A stretch of DNA of 54,152 bases from Verrucomicrobiia bacterium (GCA_014239365.1 JAAZZB010000035.1:1-54152), one strand, 5' to 3'; positions 1 to 8,199 are shown, counted from the stretch's first letter. A program made the numbers and translations. Notes: a model not told the origin generated them from the sequence alone.

Positions 1-63
1 GGCATCATTCCATCCTAGGTCGGCATCATTCCATCCTAGGTCGGCATCATTCCATCCTAGGCT
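1..63. repeat. Three near-perfect 21-bp tandem repeats
   Basis: The unit beginning ggcatcattccatcctagg occurs three times head to tail at 1-21, 22-42 and 43-63, with only the last two bases of the third copy changed. The array is cut by the window edge, so more copies may lie upstream. Read on the minus strand, the 21-bp period gives a heptapeptide LGWNDAD, but no credible gene runs through it. The period is the same as in the degenerate block that follows. Confidence 0.9.
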
Positions 64-250
64 GGCGGCTCTTGGGAATGGGTTGGAGGGGTTCTGGCTG
101 GGTTGGTGAGCTTCCGGAACAGGTTGGCAAGCTTCCAGCCCGGGTTGGCGAGCTTCCAGAATGGGTTGGAGAGATAAAAACCCAGTCAGAAGCCTTCCAG
201 CCCGGGTCGGCAAGCCTCCAACCTGAGATAGAGTGTTGCCAACCTCGGGT
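64..250. repeat. Degenerate 21-bp tandem repeat block
   Basis: About eight diverged copies of a 21-bp unit of the form ggttggcragcttccagcccg follow the perfect array in phase. Units starting near 103, 124, 145 and 166 are clearest, and copies become poorer towards 250. The plus strand is open from 72 to 260 and reads as heptads (VGELPEQ, VGKLPAR, VGELPEW), but this is a by-product of a repeat length divisible by three. There is no ribosome binding site and no recognisable protein. The rest of the gap up to 393 holds only the palindrome at 320-370. Confidence 0.75.
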
Positions 251-319
251 AAATCCCTGAAATACCGCTTTTTTTGCGTTTTAGCCCGGTTTTTGCCTGA
301 AATACGGTGTCGCGGCGGA

Positions 320-370
320 CTCGCAGGCTCGTCCCTCCAGTGGGCGGCCTTGGAGGGACGAGCCTGCGAG
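320..370. repeat. 20-bp perfect inverted repeat (REP-like)
   Basis: The arm at 320-339 (ctcgcaggctcgtccctcca) is the exact reverse complement of 351-370, with an 11-base spacer. It lies 23 bases beyond the stop codon of the minus-strand gene at 394-717. No T-run follows on the minus strand, so it is more like a dispersed REP/BIME palindrome than an intrinsic terminator, although it could stabilise a 3' end. Confidence 0.85.
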
Positions 371-393
371 CCCGCGTTCCATGCGGGCGATTC

Positions 394-717
394 TTATTCC
401 GACCGCAATTGGCGCAGGATGACCGACAGCGCGTGGTCCTTGCCCAGCAGACCGACCATCAGTTCCACACTATCGCTGGCTTTTAGGTAACCCGCCGTGG
501 TGGCTGCCTGGCTCTCGGCGGTGGCCGTAGCCTGAGCGGCGCGCGCGTTCACCTGGGCCGCTTCCTTGGCATCCGCATCATCCGCCAGCGTGGTGAGCTC
601 CACCTTAAGCGCGGCCGGATCAAACCCCGCCGCCGTCAACTCCACCGAATTCGCATCCAAGATCTCAATAATTTCCCTTGGGAATTCCCGTTTCTCTTCC
701 TCAGTCAAGCTAGCCAT
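394..717 (-). CDS. Small conserved-looking hypothetical protein
   Basis: A 107-residue soluble protein that I do not recognise. It starts at ATG 717 with an AGGAAA ribosome binding site eight bases upstream, one of the clearer Shine-Dalgarno sites here. The N-terminal half is acidic (MASLTEEEKREFP, then an AAGFDPAAL stretch), the middle is an alanine-rich probable helix of about 40 residues (NARAAQATATAES), and the end is hydrophobic and helical (ELMVGLLGKDHALSVILRQL). No signal peptide, membrane segment or cysteine is visible. The composition suggests a helical or coiled-coil protein. It lies downstream of the TPR gene on the same strand, 76 bases away, and may be co-transcribed with it. Function unknown. 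Confidence 0.7.
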   Translation of the reverse strand: MASLTEEEKREFPREIIEILDANSVELTAAGFDPAALKVELTTLADDADAKEAAQVNARAAQATATAESQAATTAGYLKASDSVELMVGLLGKDHALSVILRQLRSE

Positions 718-793
718 AATATTTTCCTTTTAGTTTAGGGTTAATGTTTCTGAACCGGAGGTTTGGGTTTAGGTTTATTGGGTTGTGCAAAAA

Positions 794-1426
794 TTATTTA
801 TTAAAGAAATCGAGATTGGCCTTGATTTGTTTTGTGCTTGGATGATTCGGGCCCAGTTTTTTGAGGAAGATGGTGTAGGCTTTCCCAAAATATTCCTTCG
901 CCTTGGCCAAGTCTTTCTTGGCATAGTAGACGTGAGCCATGTTATTGTAGCTGGCGGCCACACTCGGATGGCCCGGGCCCAGTTGCTTGAGCTCAATCGC
1001 CAATGCTTTCCGGTAATGCTCCAAGGCCTTGTCATATTCGCCCTTGGCCTTGTGCACCGCCCCGATGTTGTTGTAGCTGGTGGCCACATCGGGATGGCCC
1101 GGGCCCAGTTGCTTGAGCCAGATGGCCAGTGCTTTCCGGTGATGCTCCAAGGCCTTGTCATATTGAGCGGCACGATGAAACGCTAATCCCAGTTGATTGT
1201 AGAGAAAAGAAAGCTGCACCCAGCTGGGGGTGGGCTTGGCCTCTTCGGCGGCCAGGTGCGCAGTGTACAAACGAATCGCCTCCGCATACGTGCCGGCGTC
1301 CAGCGCCTGCTTGGCGGCCTTCATCCCCGGCGTGATGACGGCCTTGGGTGCGGCGACGGGTTTCTTGCCCGCACCGCCAAAGGCAGCCAAGCCAAACAAC
1401 AGGGTTAATAGGATCGCGTGCTTCAT
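794..1426 (-). CDS. Exported tetratricopeptide (kinesin-light-chain type) repeat protein
   Basis: A 210-residue protein with an N-terminal signal peptide (MKHAILLTLLFGLAAFGGA), a short proline/alanine linker and then TPR units to the end. The repeats have the 42-residue kinesin-light-chain spacing: LGLAFHRAAQYDKALEHHRKAL, IGAVHKAKGEYDKALEHYRKAL and MAHVYYAKKDLAKAKEYF, each followed by a QLGPGHPxVA or KLGPNHPST turn. A first divergent unit covers residues 30-60. At the DNA level two repeats are nearly identical with a 126-bp period (about 960-1170), pointing to recent internal duplication. TPRs bind partner proteins; the partner is unknown and the protein is presumably periplasmic. Confidence 0.88.
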   Translation of the reverse strand: MKHAILLTLLFGLAAFGGAGKKPVAAPKAVITPGMKAAKQALDAGTYAEAIRLYTAHLAAEEAKPTPSWVQLSFLYNQLGLAFHRAAQYDKALEHHRKALAIWLKQLGPGHPDVATSYNNIGAVHKAKGEYDKALEHYRKALAIELKQLGPGHPSVAASYNNMAHVYYAKKDLAKAKEYFGKAYTIFLKKLGPNHPSTKQIKANLDFFNK

Positions 1427-1513
1427 ATGGAATAAAAATAGTGAACGCTCCCATTTGCGGCAAGATAATTATTCTCCCTTTGCTCGCGGGGGGAAGTTGG
1501 TTAGGGTCGGCGC

Positions 1514-2701
1514 GTGGGCTTTGTCGATCCCTTCAACCAACTGCCGCTGGAACGGCTGGTGCATGATTCAATGCGCGCTTCGGTGGGCGCGGTGCGGCGG
1601 TGCCTGAACCGAGCATCACTGGAGTTGGCAGACTTCGCGCATTTGATCTCTCCGGCGGGGGCGAGTCATTTGGAGGCGTTGGCGGGGCGGTCGCGCAGTA
1701 TTACGCAGCGGCGGTTTGGGAAAACGATTCGGTTGTTTGCGCCGCTTTATCTTTCTAATGAGTGCATCAATAATTGCAGCTACTGCGGGTTCTCGCGCGA
1801 TAATGCGATCCTGCGGGTGACGCTTTCGCTGGAGGAGGTGCGGCGCGAGGCGGCGGCGTTGGCGGCGCAGGGGTTTCGCAATGTACTGCTGGTGGCGGGC
1901 GAGCATCCGAAGTTTATCTCGAATGGGTACCTGCAGGAATGCGTGGCGGCGCTGCACGAATCGGTGCCGAGCTTGTCGCTGGAATTGGGGCCGATGGAGG
2001 AGGAGGAATACCGTCCGCTGGCCGCCGCGGGCGCGGAGGGGTTGGTGGTGTATCAGGAAACGTACGACCGCGCGGCGTACGCGGAATTTCATACGTCGGG
2101 GCCGAAGCGCGATTTCGATTGGCGGCTGGCCACGGCGGAGCGCGCGTATGCGGGGGGCTTCCGGCGGCTGGGCATCGGCGCGTTGTTCGGCCTAAGCGAT
2201 TGGCGCGCGGAAGCACTCGCGCTGGCCGCCCACGCGCAGTGGTTGCTACGGCATTGCTGGAAGGCGCAAGTGACGTTGTCGCTCCCGCGGCTGCGTCCGT
2301 GCGCGGGAAGTTTTGAGCCACGCGAAACGTTGAGTGACCGCGAGCTGACGCAGTTGATTTGCGCGTTGCGGATTTTTCTGCCGGATGTGGGCTTGGTGCT
2401 ATCGACCCGCGAACCGGCGGCGCTGCGCGACGGGCTGATCCCGCTGGGCATCACAATGATGAGCGCGGGCAGCCACACGGAGCCGGGCGGCTACACCGGC
2501 GCGGGTCGCGAGAATTTACATCACACCGAACGCGGCCGCATCGTGGAATTGGCCGAGGGTTCCAGCGAATGGGCCACCGATAGCGCCACACAACAATTCG
2601 AAATCGCCGACGAACGCACGCCGCAAGCGGTGGCGGAACAAATCAGCGCTCTGGGTTACGAGCCGGTTTGGAAAGATTGGGACACGGCCTTGACGGTTTA
2701 G
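1514..2701 (+). CDS. thiH: 2-iminoacetate synthase ThiH (radical SAM)
   Basis: A radical SAM lyase that cleaves tyrosine to dehydroglycine (2-iminoacetate) and p-cresol, giving the glycine-derived part of the thiamine thiazole ring. The CX3CX2C iron-sulfur motif is at C84, C88 and C91 in the context LYLSNECINNCSYCGFSR. The conserved LVAGEHP, VYQETYDRAAYAEFH, LSLPRLRPC and STREPAALRD stretches follow, and the protein ends in EPVWKDWD as ThiH proteins do. Length is 395 residues against about 377 in E. coli. The start is GTG 1514; ATG 1571 is possible but would remove the conserved N-terminal QLPLERL segment. The gene for the carrier ThiS lies nearby at 3625; thiG is not in the window. No TPP riboswitch was seen upstream. 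Confidence 0.95.
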   Translation: MGFVDPFNQLPLERLVHDSMRASVGAVRRCLNRASLELADFAHLISPAGASHLEALAGRSRSITQRRFGKTIRLFAPLYLSNECINNCSYCGFSRDNAILRVTLSLEEVRREAAALAAQGFRNVLLVAGEHPKFISNGYLQECVAALHESVPSLSLELGPMEEEEYRPLAAAGAEGLVVYQETYDRAAYAEFHTSGPKRDFDWRLATAERAYAGGFRRLGIGALFGLSDWRAEALALAAHAQWLLRHCWKAQVTLSLPRLRPCAGSFEPRETLSDRELTQLICALRIFLPDVGLVLSTREPAALRDGLIPLGITMMSAGSHTEPGGYTGAGRENLHHTERGRIVELAEGSSEWATDSATQQFEIADERTPQAVAEQISALGYEPVWKDWDTALTV

Positions 2702-2728
2702 GATTCGGGTGTATCATTCCCTCCACCC

Positions 2729-3616
2729 ATGATTAAGCGCCTTCGCCAATATTGGAAAAACCGCACGACGCGACGGCGGTTTTTGCTGGGCACCGCGGGC
2801 GGGGGCATGGCGGCGATGGGCGCGGGCTACGCCTACATGCGCCTGTGGGAAAGCGGCTGGCTTGAGGTGAACCGCCGCGAGGTGAAGCTCGATCAACCGC
2901 ACGCGCTGGAAACACCCATCAAGATTTTGCATCTCTCGGATTTGCACGCGTCCAAAGTAGTGAGCCTCGCGTACCTGCGCCGCGCGCTGAAGATGGGGCT
3001 GGATTTGCAGCCGGACCTCATCTGTGTGACCGGCGATTTCATCACGTGGAAATACACACGCTACGCGGAATACGCCGAAGTGCTTTCGCAACTCTCCGCC
3101 GCCGCGCCCACCTTCGCCTGCCTCGGCAATCACGATGGCGGCTCGTGGGCGGCGGGCAAAATGAAACTCGGCAATGGCGACACCCGCGAAGTGCGCGAAT
3201 TACTCGCCGCTTCCAACATCAACCTCCTCCACAACGAACACACGACGACTACGATTAACGACCGCGAGATCAACCTCGTCGGCGTGGGCGATTTATGGAA
3301 CCGCGAGTGCGAACCGAAAGCCGCCTTCGATGGCCTCAATGCCACCCGCCCCACCCTGTTGCTTTCGCATAACCCCGACACCAAAGACGAGCTCGCCGCA
3401 TTCCCGTGGCAACTCATGCTCAGCGGCCACACCCACGGCGGCCAGCTTTACCTGCCCGGACTGGGCGCGCCATTGGCACCGGTGAAAAACAAAAAATTCG
3501 TGCGCGGCTTGCATCGGATTGCCGATCGCTGGCTGCACATCAGCAAAGGCGTGGGCAATCTTCACGGCGTGCGCTTCAACTGCCGCCCCGAAGTCACCCT
3601 GCTCACTGTGGCCTAA
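2729..3616 (+). CDS. Tat-signal calcineurin-like phosphoesterase (YkuE/YaeI or LpxG type)
   Basis: A 295-residue metallophosphoesterase with the family blocks in order: LHLSDLHAS, VTGDFITW, CLGNHDGG, LSHNPDT and MLSGHTHGGQLYLPG, which supply the two-metal site. The N-terminus NRTTRRRFLLGTAGGGMAAMGAG is a twin-arginine-type signal with a hydrophobic stretch, so the enzyme is probably exported folded or anchored at the membrane facing the periplasm. Relatives include YkuE/YaeI and chlamydial LpxG, a UDP-2,3-diacylglucosamine pyrophosphatase of lipid A synthesis; LpxG-like activity is possible in a PVC organism but not shown here. It sits between thiH and thiS, 27 bases after thiH. A possible -10 (TATCAT, 2712-2717) ends 11 bases before the ATG. 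Confidence 0.88.
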   Translation: MIKRLRQYWKNRTTRRRFLLGTAGGGMAAMGAGYAYMRLWESGWLEVNRREVKLDQPHALETPIKILHLSDLHASKVVSLAYLRRALKMGLDLQPDLICVTGDFITWKYTRYAEYAEVLSQLSAAAPTFACLGNHDGGSWAAGKMKLGNGDTREVRELLAASNINLLHNEHTTTTINDREINLVGVGDLWNRECEPKAAFDGLNATRPTLLLSHNPDTKDELAAFPWQLMLSGHTHGGQLYLPGLGAPLAPVKNKKFVRGLHRIADRWLHISKGVGNLHGVRFNCRPEVTLLTVA

Positions 3617-3624
3617 CTCAAAAA

Positions 3625-3831
3625 ATGGCGGGCACCCTCATCGCCAACGGCAACGAAGTGCCAGTCGAGCTCCCCTGCACGCTCGAGCAGTTTCTCGTTT
3701 TGCAAAACCAAGCACCGCGCAGTGTGGTTGTGGAACTCAATGGCGAGGCCGTGGCGCCCTCGGATTTCGCCACACGCGAACTGGCGCCGGGTGATCGATT
3801 GGAAATCGTCCGCATCGTCGCCGGCGGTTGA
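3625..3831 (+). CDS. thiS: Sulfur carrier protein ThiS
   Basis: A 68-residue beta-grasp protein. It starts MAGTLIANGNEVPVELP, contains the conserved VVVELNGEAV stretch, and ends LAPGDRLEIVRIVAGG. The terminal Gly-Gly is the hallmark of ThiS and MoaD, where it is adenylated and converted to a thiocarboxylate; VELNGE and the short length favour ThiS. In thiamine synthesis it hands sulfur to the thiazole synthase ThiG, using the 2-iminoacetate made by ThiH, whose gene is just upstream. It begins eight bases after the phosphoesterase stop codon, in another frame, without a visible ribosome binding site. Confidence 0.92.
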   Translation: MAGTLIANGNEVPVELPCTLEQFLVLQNQAPRSVVVELNGEAVAPSDFATRELAPGDRLEIVRIVAGG

Positions 3832-3841
3832 CATTGTCGCC

Positions 3842-3869
3842 TTGTATTTCGCTGGATTCCCGCTACTAT
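3842..3869 (+). promoter_or_regulatory. Putative sigma-70-type promoter of mgtE
   Basis: TTGTAT (3842-3847), a 16-base spacer and TACTAT (3864-3869) lie between thiS and mgtE. The predicted start point is near 3876, followed by GGAG at 3881 and the ATG at 3893. No M-box-like magnesium riboswitch is visible in this short leader. Confidence 0.45.
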
Positions 3870-3892
3870 CAACGCCCTGCGGAGCTTGAAGT

Positions 3893-5233
3893 ATGCCTGA
3901 CACCACTCCAATTTATCTTGAGGAATTCCTCGCGTTGCACCCGGCCGATTTGGCCGATCGCTTGCAGCGCATGGATCCGAAAGAGGCGCGCCATATCCTG
4001 CAGGAATTGCCGGTAAAAAACGCCTCCGCCGCGCTCACGGAATTGGAGGACGAAGTCCTTGCCGATCTGCTCGAGGAGTTTCCGCAAACTAAACTGGTGC
4101 CGCTGCTCAACGCGATGTACGCCGAGGAAGCGGCGGATGTCTTGGGCGAGATGGAGGAAACTGCACGGGCGCGACTCCTCCGCAAAATGGGCGCCAAAGA
4201 AGCCGCCGCCGCCAAGACGCTGCTGAAGTATCCCGAGGACAGCGCGGGCGGCATCATGAACGATCGGTTCATCACGCTGCGCGCGCATCAAACCGTCGGC
4301 GAAGGCCACAAACGCATCCGCCAAAAGCATCGCGAACAAAAACGTTCGGACATCAATTATCTGTTCGTCACCGACAAAGAAAAAAAACTCGTCGGCGTGG
4401 TCTCCATTCGTGACCTGATTTTCTCGGATGACGAAGTGAAAATTTCCGACATCATGGATCGCGAAGTAAAATACGTTCGCGTAAGCGATGATCAGGAAGA
4501 AGTAGTACGCCGGTTTGAGCATTATCATTTCCTCGGGCTGCCGGTGCTTGATGAGGAAGGCCGCATGGCCGGCATCATCGCGGGTGACGACGTGCTCTCC
4601 ATCGCCATCGACGAGCAAACCGAGGACATGCAAAAGATGGTCGGCCTCGATGGTGAAGAGCGCACGCTCACGCCATGGACGCAATCCTTCAAGCGCCGCC
4701 TGCCGTGGCTGTTTGTCAACCTGCTCACCGCGTGCCTCGCCGGCGCAGTGGTGGGCGTGTTCGAAGGCACGATTAAAGAGTTTGTGGTGCTCGCTGTCTT
4801 CCTGCCCATCATCGCCAGCCAAGGCGGCAACGCCGGGATGCAAACGGTGACCGTCATCGTGCGCGATATGGCGCTGGGCGAACTCTCGCCGGGCGATGGC
4901 CGCAAGGCGTTGTTCAAAGAAATGCTTTTAGGATTATTGATTGGCACGATCATTGGGTTGATTGTCGGATTGGTGAGTTATTTGATCGCGCCGAAATTTG
5001 GCATCACATCGGAAATGGGCGCCATCCTCGGCCTTGTGGTCGGCGCGGCGATGGTGCTAAACTTGCTTTCGGCCGCGCTTTTTGGAGTGCTCATTCCGTT
5101 TGCGCTGAAATTTTTTCGGCTCGATCCCGCGCTCGGCTCAAGCATTCTGATCACCACGGTTACTGACGTGGCGGGCTTCTTTTTCCTGCTCGCGCTGGCG
5201 AAATGGATTTTGACGGGCTCGGCGCAGGCTTGA
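3893..5233 (+). CDS. mgtE: Magnesium transporter MgtE
   Basis: A 446-residue inner-membrane Mg2+ channel with the full MgtE architecture. An acidic helical MgtE-N domain covers about residues 1-120 (LHPADLADRLQRMDPKEARHIL, DLLEEFP). Two CBS domains follow at about 125-250, starting after PEDSAGGIMNDRF. The five-helix membrane domain begins near residue 265 (RLPWLFVNLLTACLAGAVVG) and contains the signature FLPIIASQGGNAGMQT and VVGAAMVLNLLSAALFG. In this family, cytoplasmic Mg2+ bound at the N and CBS domains closes the pore. Length is normal (about 450). The next gene, a mechanosensitive channel, starts 32 bases downstream. Confidence 0.96.
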   Translation: MPDTTPIYLEEFLALHPADLADRLQRMDPKEARHILQELPVKNASAALTELEDEVLADLLEEFPQTKLVPLLNAMYAEEAADVLGEMEETARARLLRKMGAKEAAAAKTLLKYPEDSAGGIMNDRFITLRAHQTVGEGHKRIRQKHREQKRSDINYLFVTDKEKKLVGVVSIRDLIFSDDEVKISDIMDREVKYVRVSDDQEEVVRRFEHYHFLGLPVLDEEGRMAGIIAGDDVLSIAIDEQTEDMQKMVGLDGEERTLTPWTQSFKRRLPWLFVNLLTACLAGAVVGVFEGTIKEFVVLAVFLPIIASQGGNAGMQTVTVIVRDMALGELSPGDGRKALFKEMLLGLLIGTIIGLIVGLVSYLIAPKFGITSEMGAILGLVVGAAMVLNLLSAALFGVLIPFALKFFRLDPALGSSILITTVTDVAGFFFLLALAKWILTGSAQA

Positions 5234-5257
5234 CCCGCAAAACAATAACTGCACACT
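5230..5257 (+). promoter_or_regulatory. Putative promoter of the MscS-family gene
   Basis: TTGACC (5230-5235), a 16-base spacer and CACACT (5252-5257) overlap the mgtE stop codon. The -10 ends only eight bases before the ATG at 5266, which suggests a very short or absent 5' leader. The -10 is poor, so this is tentative. Confidence 0.3.
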
Positions 5258-5265
5258 GTCGCGCC

Positions 5266-6522
5266 ATGAATCATTGGCTCTCCCGAATCGCCTTCGTGGC
5301 GTTACTGCTCACCTTCACCATCGGCCCCATTGCCGCGGCCACCACCACAAACACCAACGATGTGGCCTCGCAAAAAAGTGAAGGCTACAAAACAGCCTTA
5401 AGTGAATCGGAATGGGTACAAGCCCTTGAAGAAAATCTTGGCCAAAAAATCCTTGGCATTTCGGCTTGGCAATTCATCGCAGCGTTTCTGGCTATCCTCG
5501 CCGGTTTGATCCTCAAGCGGATCGTTATCAAATTCATCGAGAAAAAGATCGCCGCCTTTGTGGAAAAAACCGAAGCCGAATGGGACGACCTTTTATTCGA
5601 AGCCATCATCAAGCCGGTGAACGCCTTTGTGATGATCGGCGCGATCCACGTGGCGGCATTTTTGCTGGTGTTCAATCTCGCCAATTTCCCTGCCGCCATC
5701 ATCGGCAAAAGCTACACGATCTTTCTCGGCATCGTTTTGATTTGGGGCGTGTATCGCCTCGTCGATGTGGTGGCGCATTATCTCGATGAACTGGTTTCAC
5801 ACAAAGACGCCGGCGTGAAAGGCCAGTTTGTGCCGCTCATCAAAAAGGCGTTGCGCATCATGGTCGTCGTCGTGGGCGGCCTCACAGTGTTGGCCACAAT
5901 CGGGGTGAACATCACCGGCCTTGCGGCGTTGCTCAGTGTCGGGGCATTGGCCTTCTCGATGGGCGCAAAAGATTCGGTCGCCAATCTCGTGGGCACAGTA
6001 AACATCCTTTCCGATCGCCCCTACAAAGTGGGCGACTGGATTTCCGTGGGCAGCGGCATTGACGGCGACGTGGAGGAGATTGGTTTTCGCAGCACCAAAA
6101 TTCGGATGTTCGACAAAACGTTAATGACCGTCCCCAACGGAACGCTCGCCACCGAGACGATCAAGAACTGGTCGCAAATGCCTAAGCGCCGCATCAAGAT
6201 GACGCTCGGTTTGACGTACGATGCCAAGCCGGAACAAATCCGGAAATTCCTTAAGCGCGTGGAAACACTGTTGCAGGAAGACGAAGGCGTGGATCAGGAT
6301 TACATGCTCGTGCAGTTCACCGATTTCGGCCCCAGCTCGCTGGATGTGTTTCTGTATTACTTCGCCGCCACGACGGTTTGGAAGGATTACCTGGAAACCC
6401 GCCAGCGCGTGAATTTGAAAATCATGGAACTCGTCGAAGAGATGGGCCTCGAGTTTGCCTACCCCACACAAACCATGCACCTCAAAGGCGACGGACTCCA
6501 AACCCTTAAAGACATCGACTAG
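5266..6522 (+). CDS. MscS-family mechanosensitive ion channel
   Basis: A 418-residue small-conductance mechanosensitive channel homologue, opening under membrane tension to release solutes after osmotic downshift. A signal peptide (MNHWLSRIAFVALLLTFTIGPIAAA) is followed by a periplasmic stretch with SESEWVQALEENL. Three or four membrane segments follow (FIAAFLAILAGLIL, FVMIGAIHVAAFLLVF, IMVVVVGGLTVLATIG). The pore-lining region GLAALLSVGALAFSMGAKDSVANLVG leads into the cytoplasmic beta domain (PYKVGDWISVGSGIDGDVEEIGFRST). An open frame extends back to 5203, but this start is chosen because it gives a proper signal peptide and avoids overlap with mgtE. Confidence 0.93.
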   Translation: MNHWLSRIAFVALLLTFTIGPIAAATTTNTNDVASQKSEGYKTALSESEWVQALEENLGQKILGISAWQFIAAFLAILAGLILKRIVIKFIEKKIAAFVEKTEAEWDDLLFEAIIKPVNAFVMIGAIHVAAFLLVFNLANFPAAIIGKSYTIFLGIVLIWGVYRLVDVVAHYLDELVSHKDAGVKGQFVPLIKKALRIMVVVVGGLTVLATIGVNITGLAALLSVGALAFSMGAKDSVANLVGTVNILSDRPYKVGDWISVGSGIDGDVEEIGFRSTKIRMFDKTLMTVPNGTLATETIKNWSQMPKRRIKMTLGLTYDAKPEQIRKFLKRVETLLQEDEGVDQDYMLVQFTDFGPSSLDVFLYYFAATTVWKDYLETRQRVNLKIMELVEEMGLEFAYPTQTMHLKGDGLQTLKDID

Positions 6523-6533
6523 GACATCGAATA

Positions 6534-7328
6534 ATGAAAACAAAGTTTTTAACAATCATCACCCTCGTCGCGCTGCTCTTCAGCACCCAAGCCGACGGGC
6601 CCAAACCGCCCTACTCCGTGGCAGCCGACAAGGTGAAGGAAAAGTTTGCTCCTCTCATCAAGGCCGATGCCAAAAAAGCGGCGCCGGAATATCTCAAAGC
6701 CGCACAGCAGTTAGCAAAGGATTACCCAAAAGAAACCGGCCCGTGGATGCTGATGATGCAGGCGGCAACGCATTCGGGAGATGAACAAATCAAAATCGGC
6801 GTGCTAAACAAAATGGCCGATCACGAAAACCCGCAGCTCTCCGGTGTGGCATTGCGCTTTATGTCGATGATGTGGAAACAGAGCAATCCCATCGGCAAAC
6901 CCTTCCACCTTCAATTCACCGGCATCGACGGCAAACCAGTCGACCTCGCGAAGCTCAAAGGCAAAGTGGTGCTCATCGATTTCTGGGCGACGTGGTGCGG
7001 GCCGTGCGTGGCGGAAATCCCCAACCTCGTCAAAACCTACAACCAATTTCACGCGCAAGGATTTGAGATCATTGGCATCGCGCTCGAAGGAAACAAAGAC
7101 CCCAAACGCCTCCAAGCTTACGTGGATCGCAAAAATATGCCGTGGCCGCAGTACACGGACGGGTTGATGTGGAAAAACAAAATAGCCCAACGCTACGGCA
7201 TCAACGGCGTGCCCACGATGTGGCTGATCGACCGCAACGGAAATCTCTCAAGCCTAACCGCCCGCATCGACCTCAAAAACAAAGTCAAAAAGCTGCTCGC
7301 CGAGACGCCCGCAAGCACCTCCAATTGA
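6534..7328 (+). CDS. TlpA-like exported thioredoxin-fold protein, copy 1
   Basis: A 264-residue protein with a signal peptide (MKTKFLTIITLVALLFSTQAD), a helical region of about 90 residues (YLKAAQQLAKDYPKETGPWMLMMQAA), and a C-terminal AhpC/TSA-Redoxin-type thioredoxin domain. The redox motif WCGPC is at residues 154-158 in [17 protein letters not shown], and the cis-proline loop is GVPTMWLIDRNGN. Such proteins act as periplasmic disulfide reductases or oxidants; the client is unknown. It starts 11 bases after the channel gene. A paralogue with the same layout follows 67 bases downstream. Confidence 0.9.
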   Translation: MKTKFLTIITLVALLFSTQADGPKPPYSVAADKVKEKFAPLIKADAKKAAPEYLKAAQQLAKDYPKETGPWMLMMQAATHSGDEQIKIGVLNKMADHENPQLSGVALRFMSMMWKQSNPIGKPFHLQFTGIDGKPVDLAKLKGKVVLIDFWATWCGPCVAEIPNLVKTYNQFHAQGFEIIGIALEGNKDPKRLQAYVDRKNMPWPQYTDGLMWKNKIAQRYGINGVPTMWLIDRNGNLSSLTARIDLKNKVKKLLAETPASTSN

Positions 7329-7395
7329 CCCCAAAAAAAGGCTGGCCAAACCTCAAAATCGAGGTACGCTTCCCCTTTACCTAAAAGGTTTAACT

Positions 7396-8199
7396 ATGAA
7401 AAACACAATCCAAACCCTCCTGCGCCTCGCCCTCGTGGCGGCGCTGACATTCAGCCTCAACGTTTTTGCTGAGGAAGACAAACCCACGTTCAAGGACGCA
7501 GCCAAAGAACTCATTGCAAAAATTCGCCCGATGATGGCGAAGGATCGCAGTGCGGCGATGACGGCTTACCTCAAAGGCGCCCGCCAACTCGCCAAGCAAT
7601 TCCCGGCGGAAGTTGGCCCACGCGCCATGATGCTGGAAGCCGCATCGATGAGCTCGGACGAGAAACTCAAAAAGGCAGTCATCACAGAACTGGCCGGCTT
7701 GAAGGATGAAAAATTCGCCCGCATCACTGATCGCGCCAAGTCCGAGCTGAAAAAAATGAACGCCCTCGGCAACCCCGTGGCCATCAAGTTCACCGCTCTG
7801 GATGGCCGCAAGGTGGACCTTTCCAAAATGAAAGGCAAAGTCGTGCTCGTCGATTTCTGGGCCACTTGGTGCGGCCCGTGTATTGCTGAAATCCCCAGCC
7901 TGAAAAAGACCTACGCCAAGCTCCACAAAAAAGGCTTTGAGATCGTCGGCATTTCCCTCGATAGCAAAGAAGACAAACTCACCCAGTTCGTGGCCGACAA
8001 AGGTATGACTTGGCCGCAACACTTCGACGGCAAAGGCTGGAGCAACGCCATCGCCAAGGAGTTCGGCATTCGCAGCATCCCCGCGATGTGGTTGATCGAT
8101 ACCAACGGTAACTTGGTGGACATGAACGCTCGCCACAACCTTGAGGAGAAGGTGGAGAAATTACTGGCCGCCGGCAAAGATGCCGCCACCCAGGAATAA
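7396..8199 (+). CDS. TlpA-like exported thioredoxin-fold protein, copy 2
   Basis: A 267-residue paralogue of the preceding gene with the same order: signal peptide ([25 protein letters not shown]), helical region with [18 protein letters not shown], then a thioredoxin fold with WCGPC at 158-162 and the cis-proline loop [13 protein letters not shown]. The helical region aligns with copy 1 ([14 protein letters not shown] against EYLKAAQQLAKDYP), so the whole gene, not just the thioredoxin domain, was duplicated. It ends in a strong terminator. The pair may have divided clients or redox roles, but the sequence does not say which. Confidence 0.9.
   Translation: MKNTIQTLLRLALVAALTFSLNVFAEEDKPTFKDAAKELIAKIRPMMAKDRSAAMTAYLKGARQLAKQFPAEVGPRAMMLEAASMSSDEKLKKAVITELAGLKDEKFARITDRAKSELKKMNALGNPVAIKFTALDGRKVDLSKMKGKVVLVDFWATWCGPCIAEIPSLKKTYAKLHKKGFEIVGISLDSKEDKLTQFVADKGMTWPQHFDGKGWSNAIAKEFGIRSIPAMWLIDTNGNLVDMNARHNLEEKVEKLLAAGKDAATQE

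Noticed and set aside
1..63. CRISPR array
   Set aside because: The 21-bp units are contiguous without spacers and no cas gene is present.
72..260. 62-residue heptad-repeat protein
   Set aside because: It results from a 21-bp repeat unit; there is no ribosome binding site or homology, and the copies decay without regard to the frame.
1427..1513. TPP riboswitch upstream of thiH
   Set aside because: The 87-base gap has none of the conserved thi-box sequence (CTGAGA) and is too short for the full element plus a switch.
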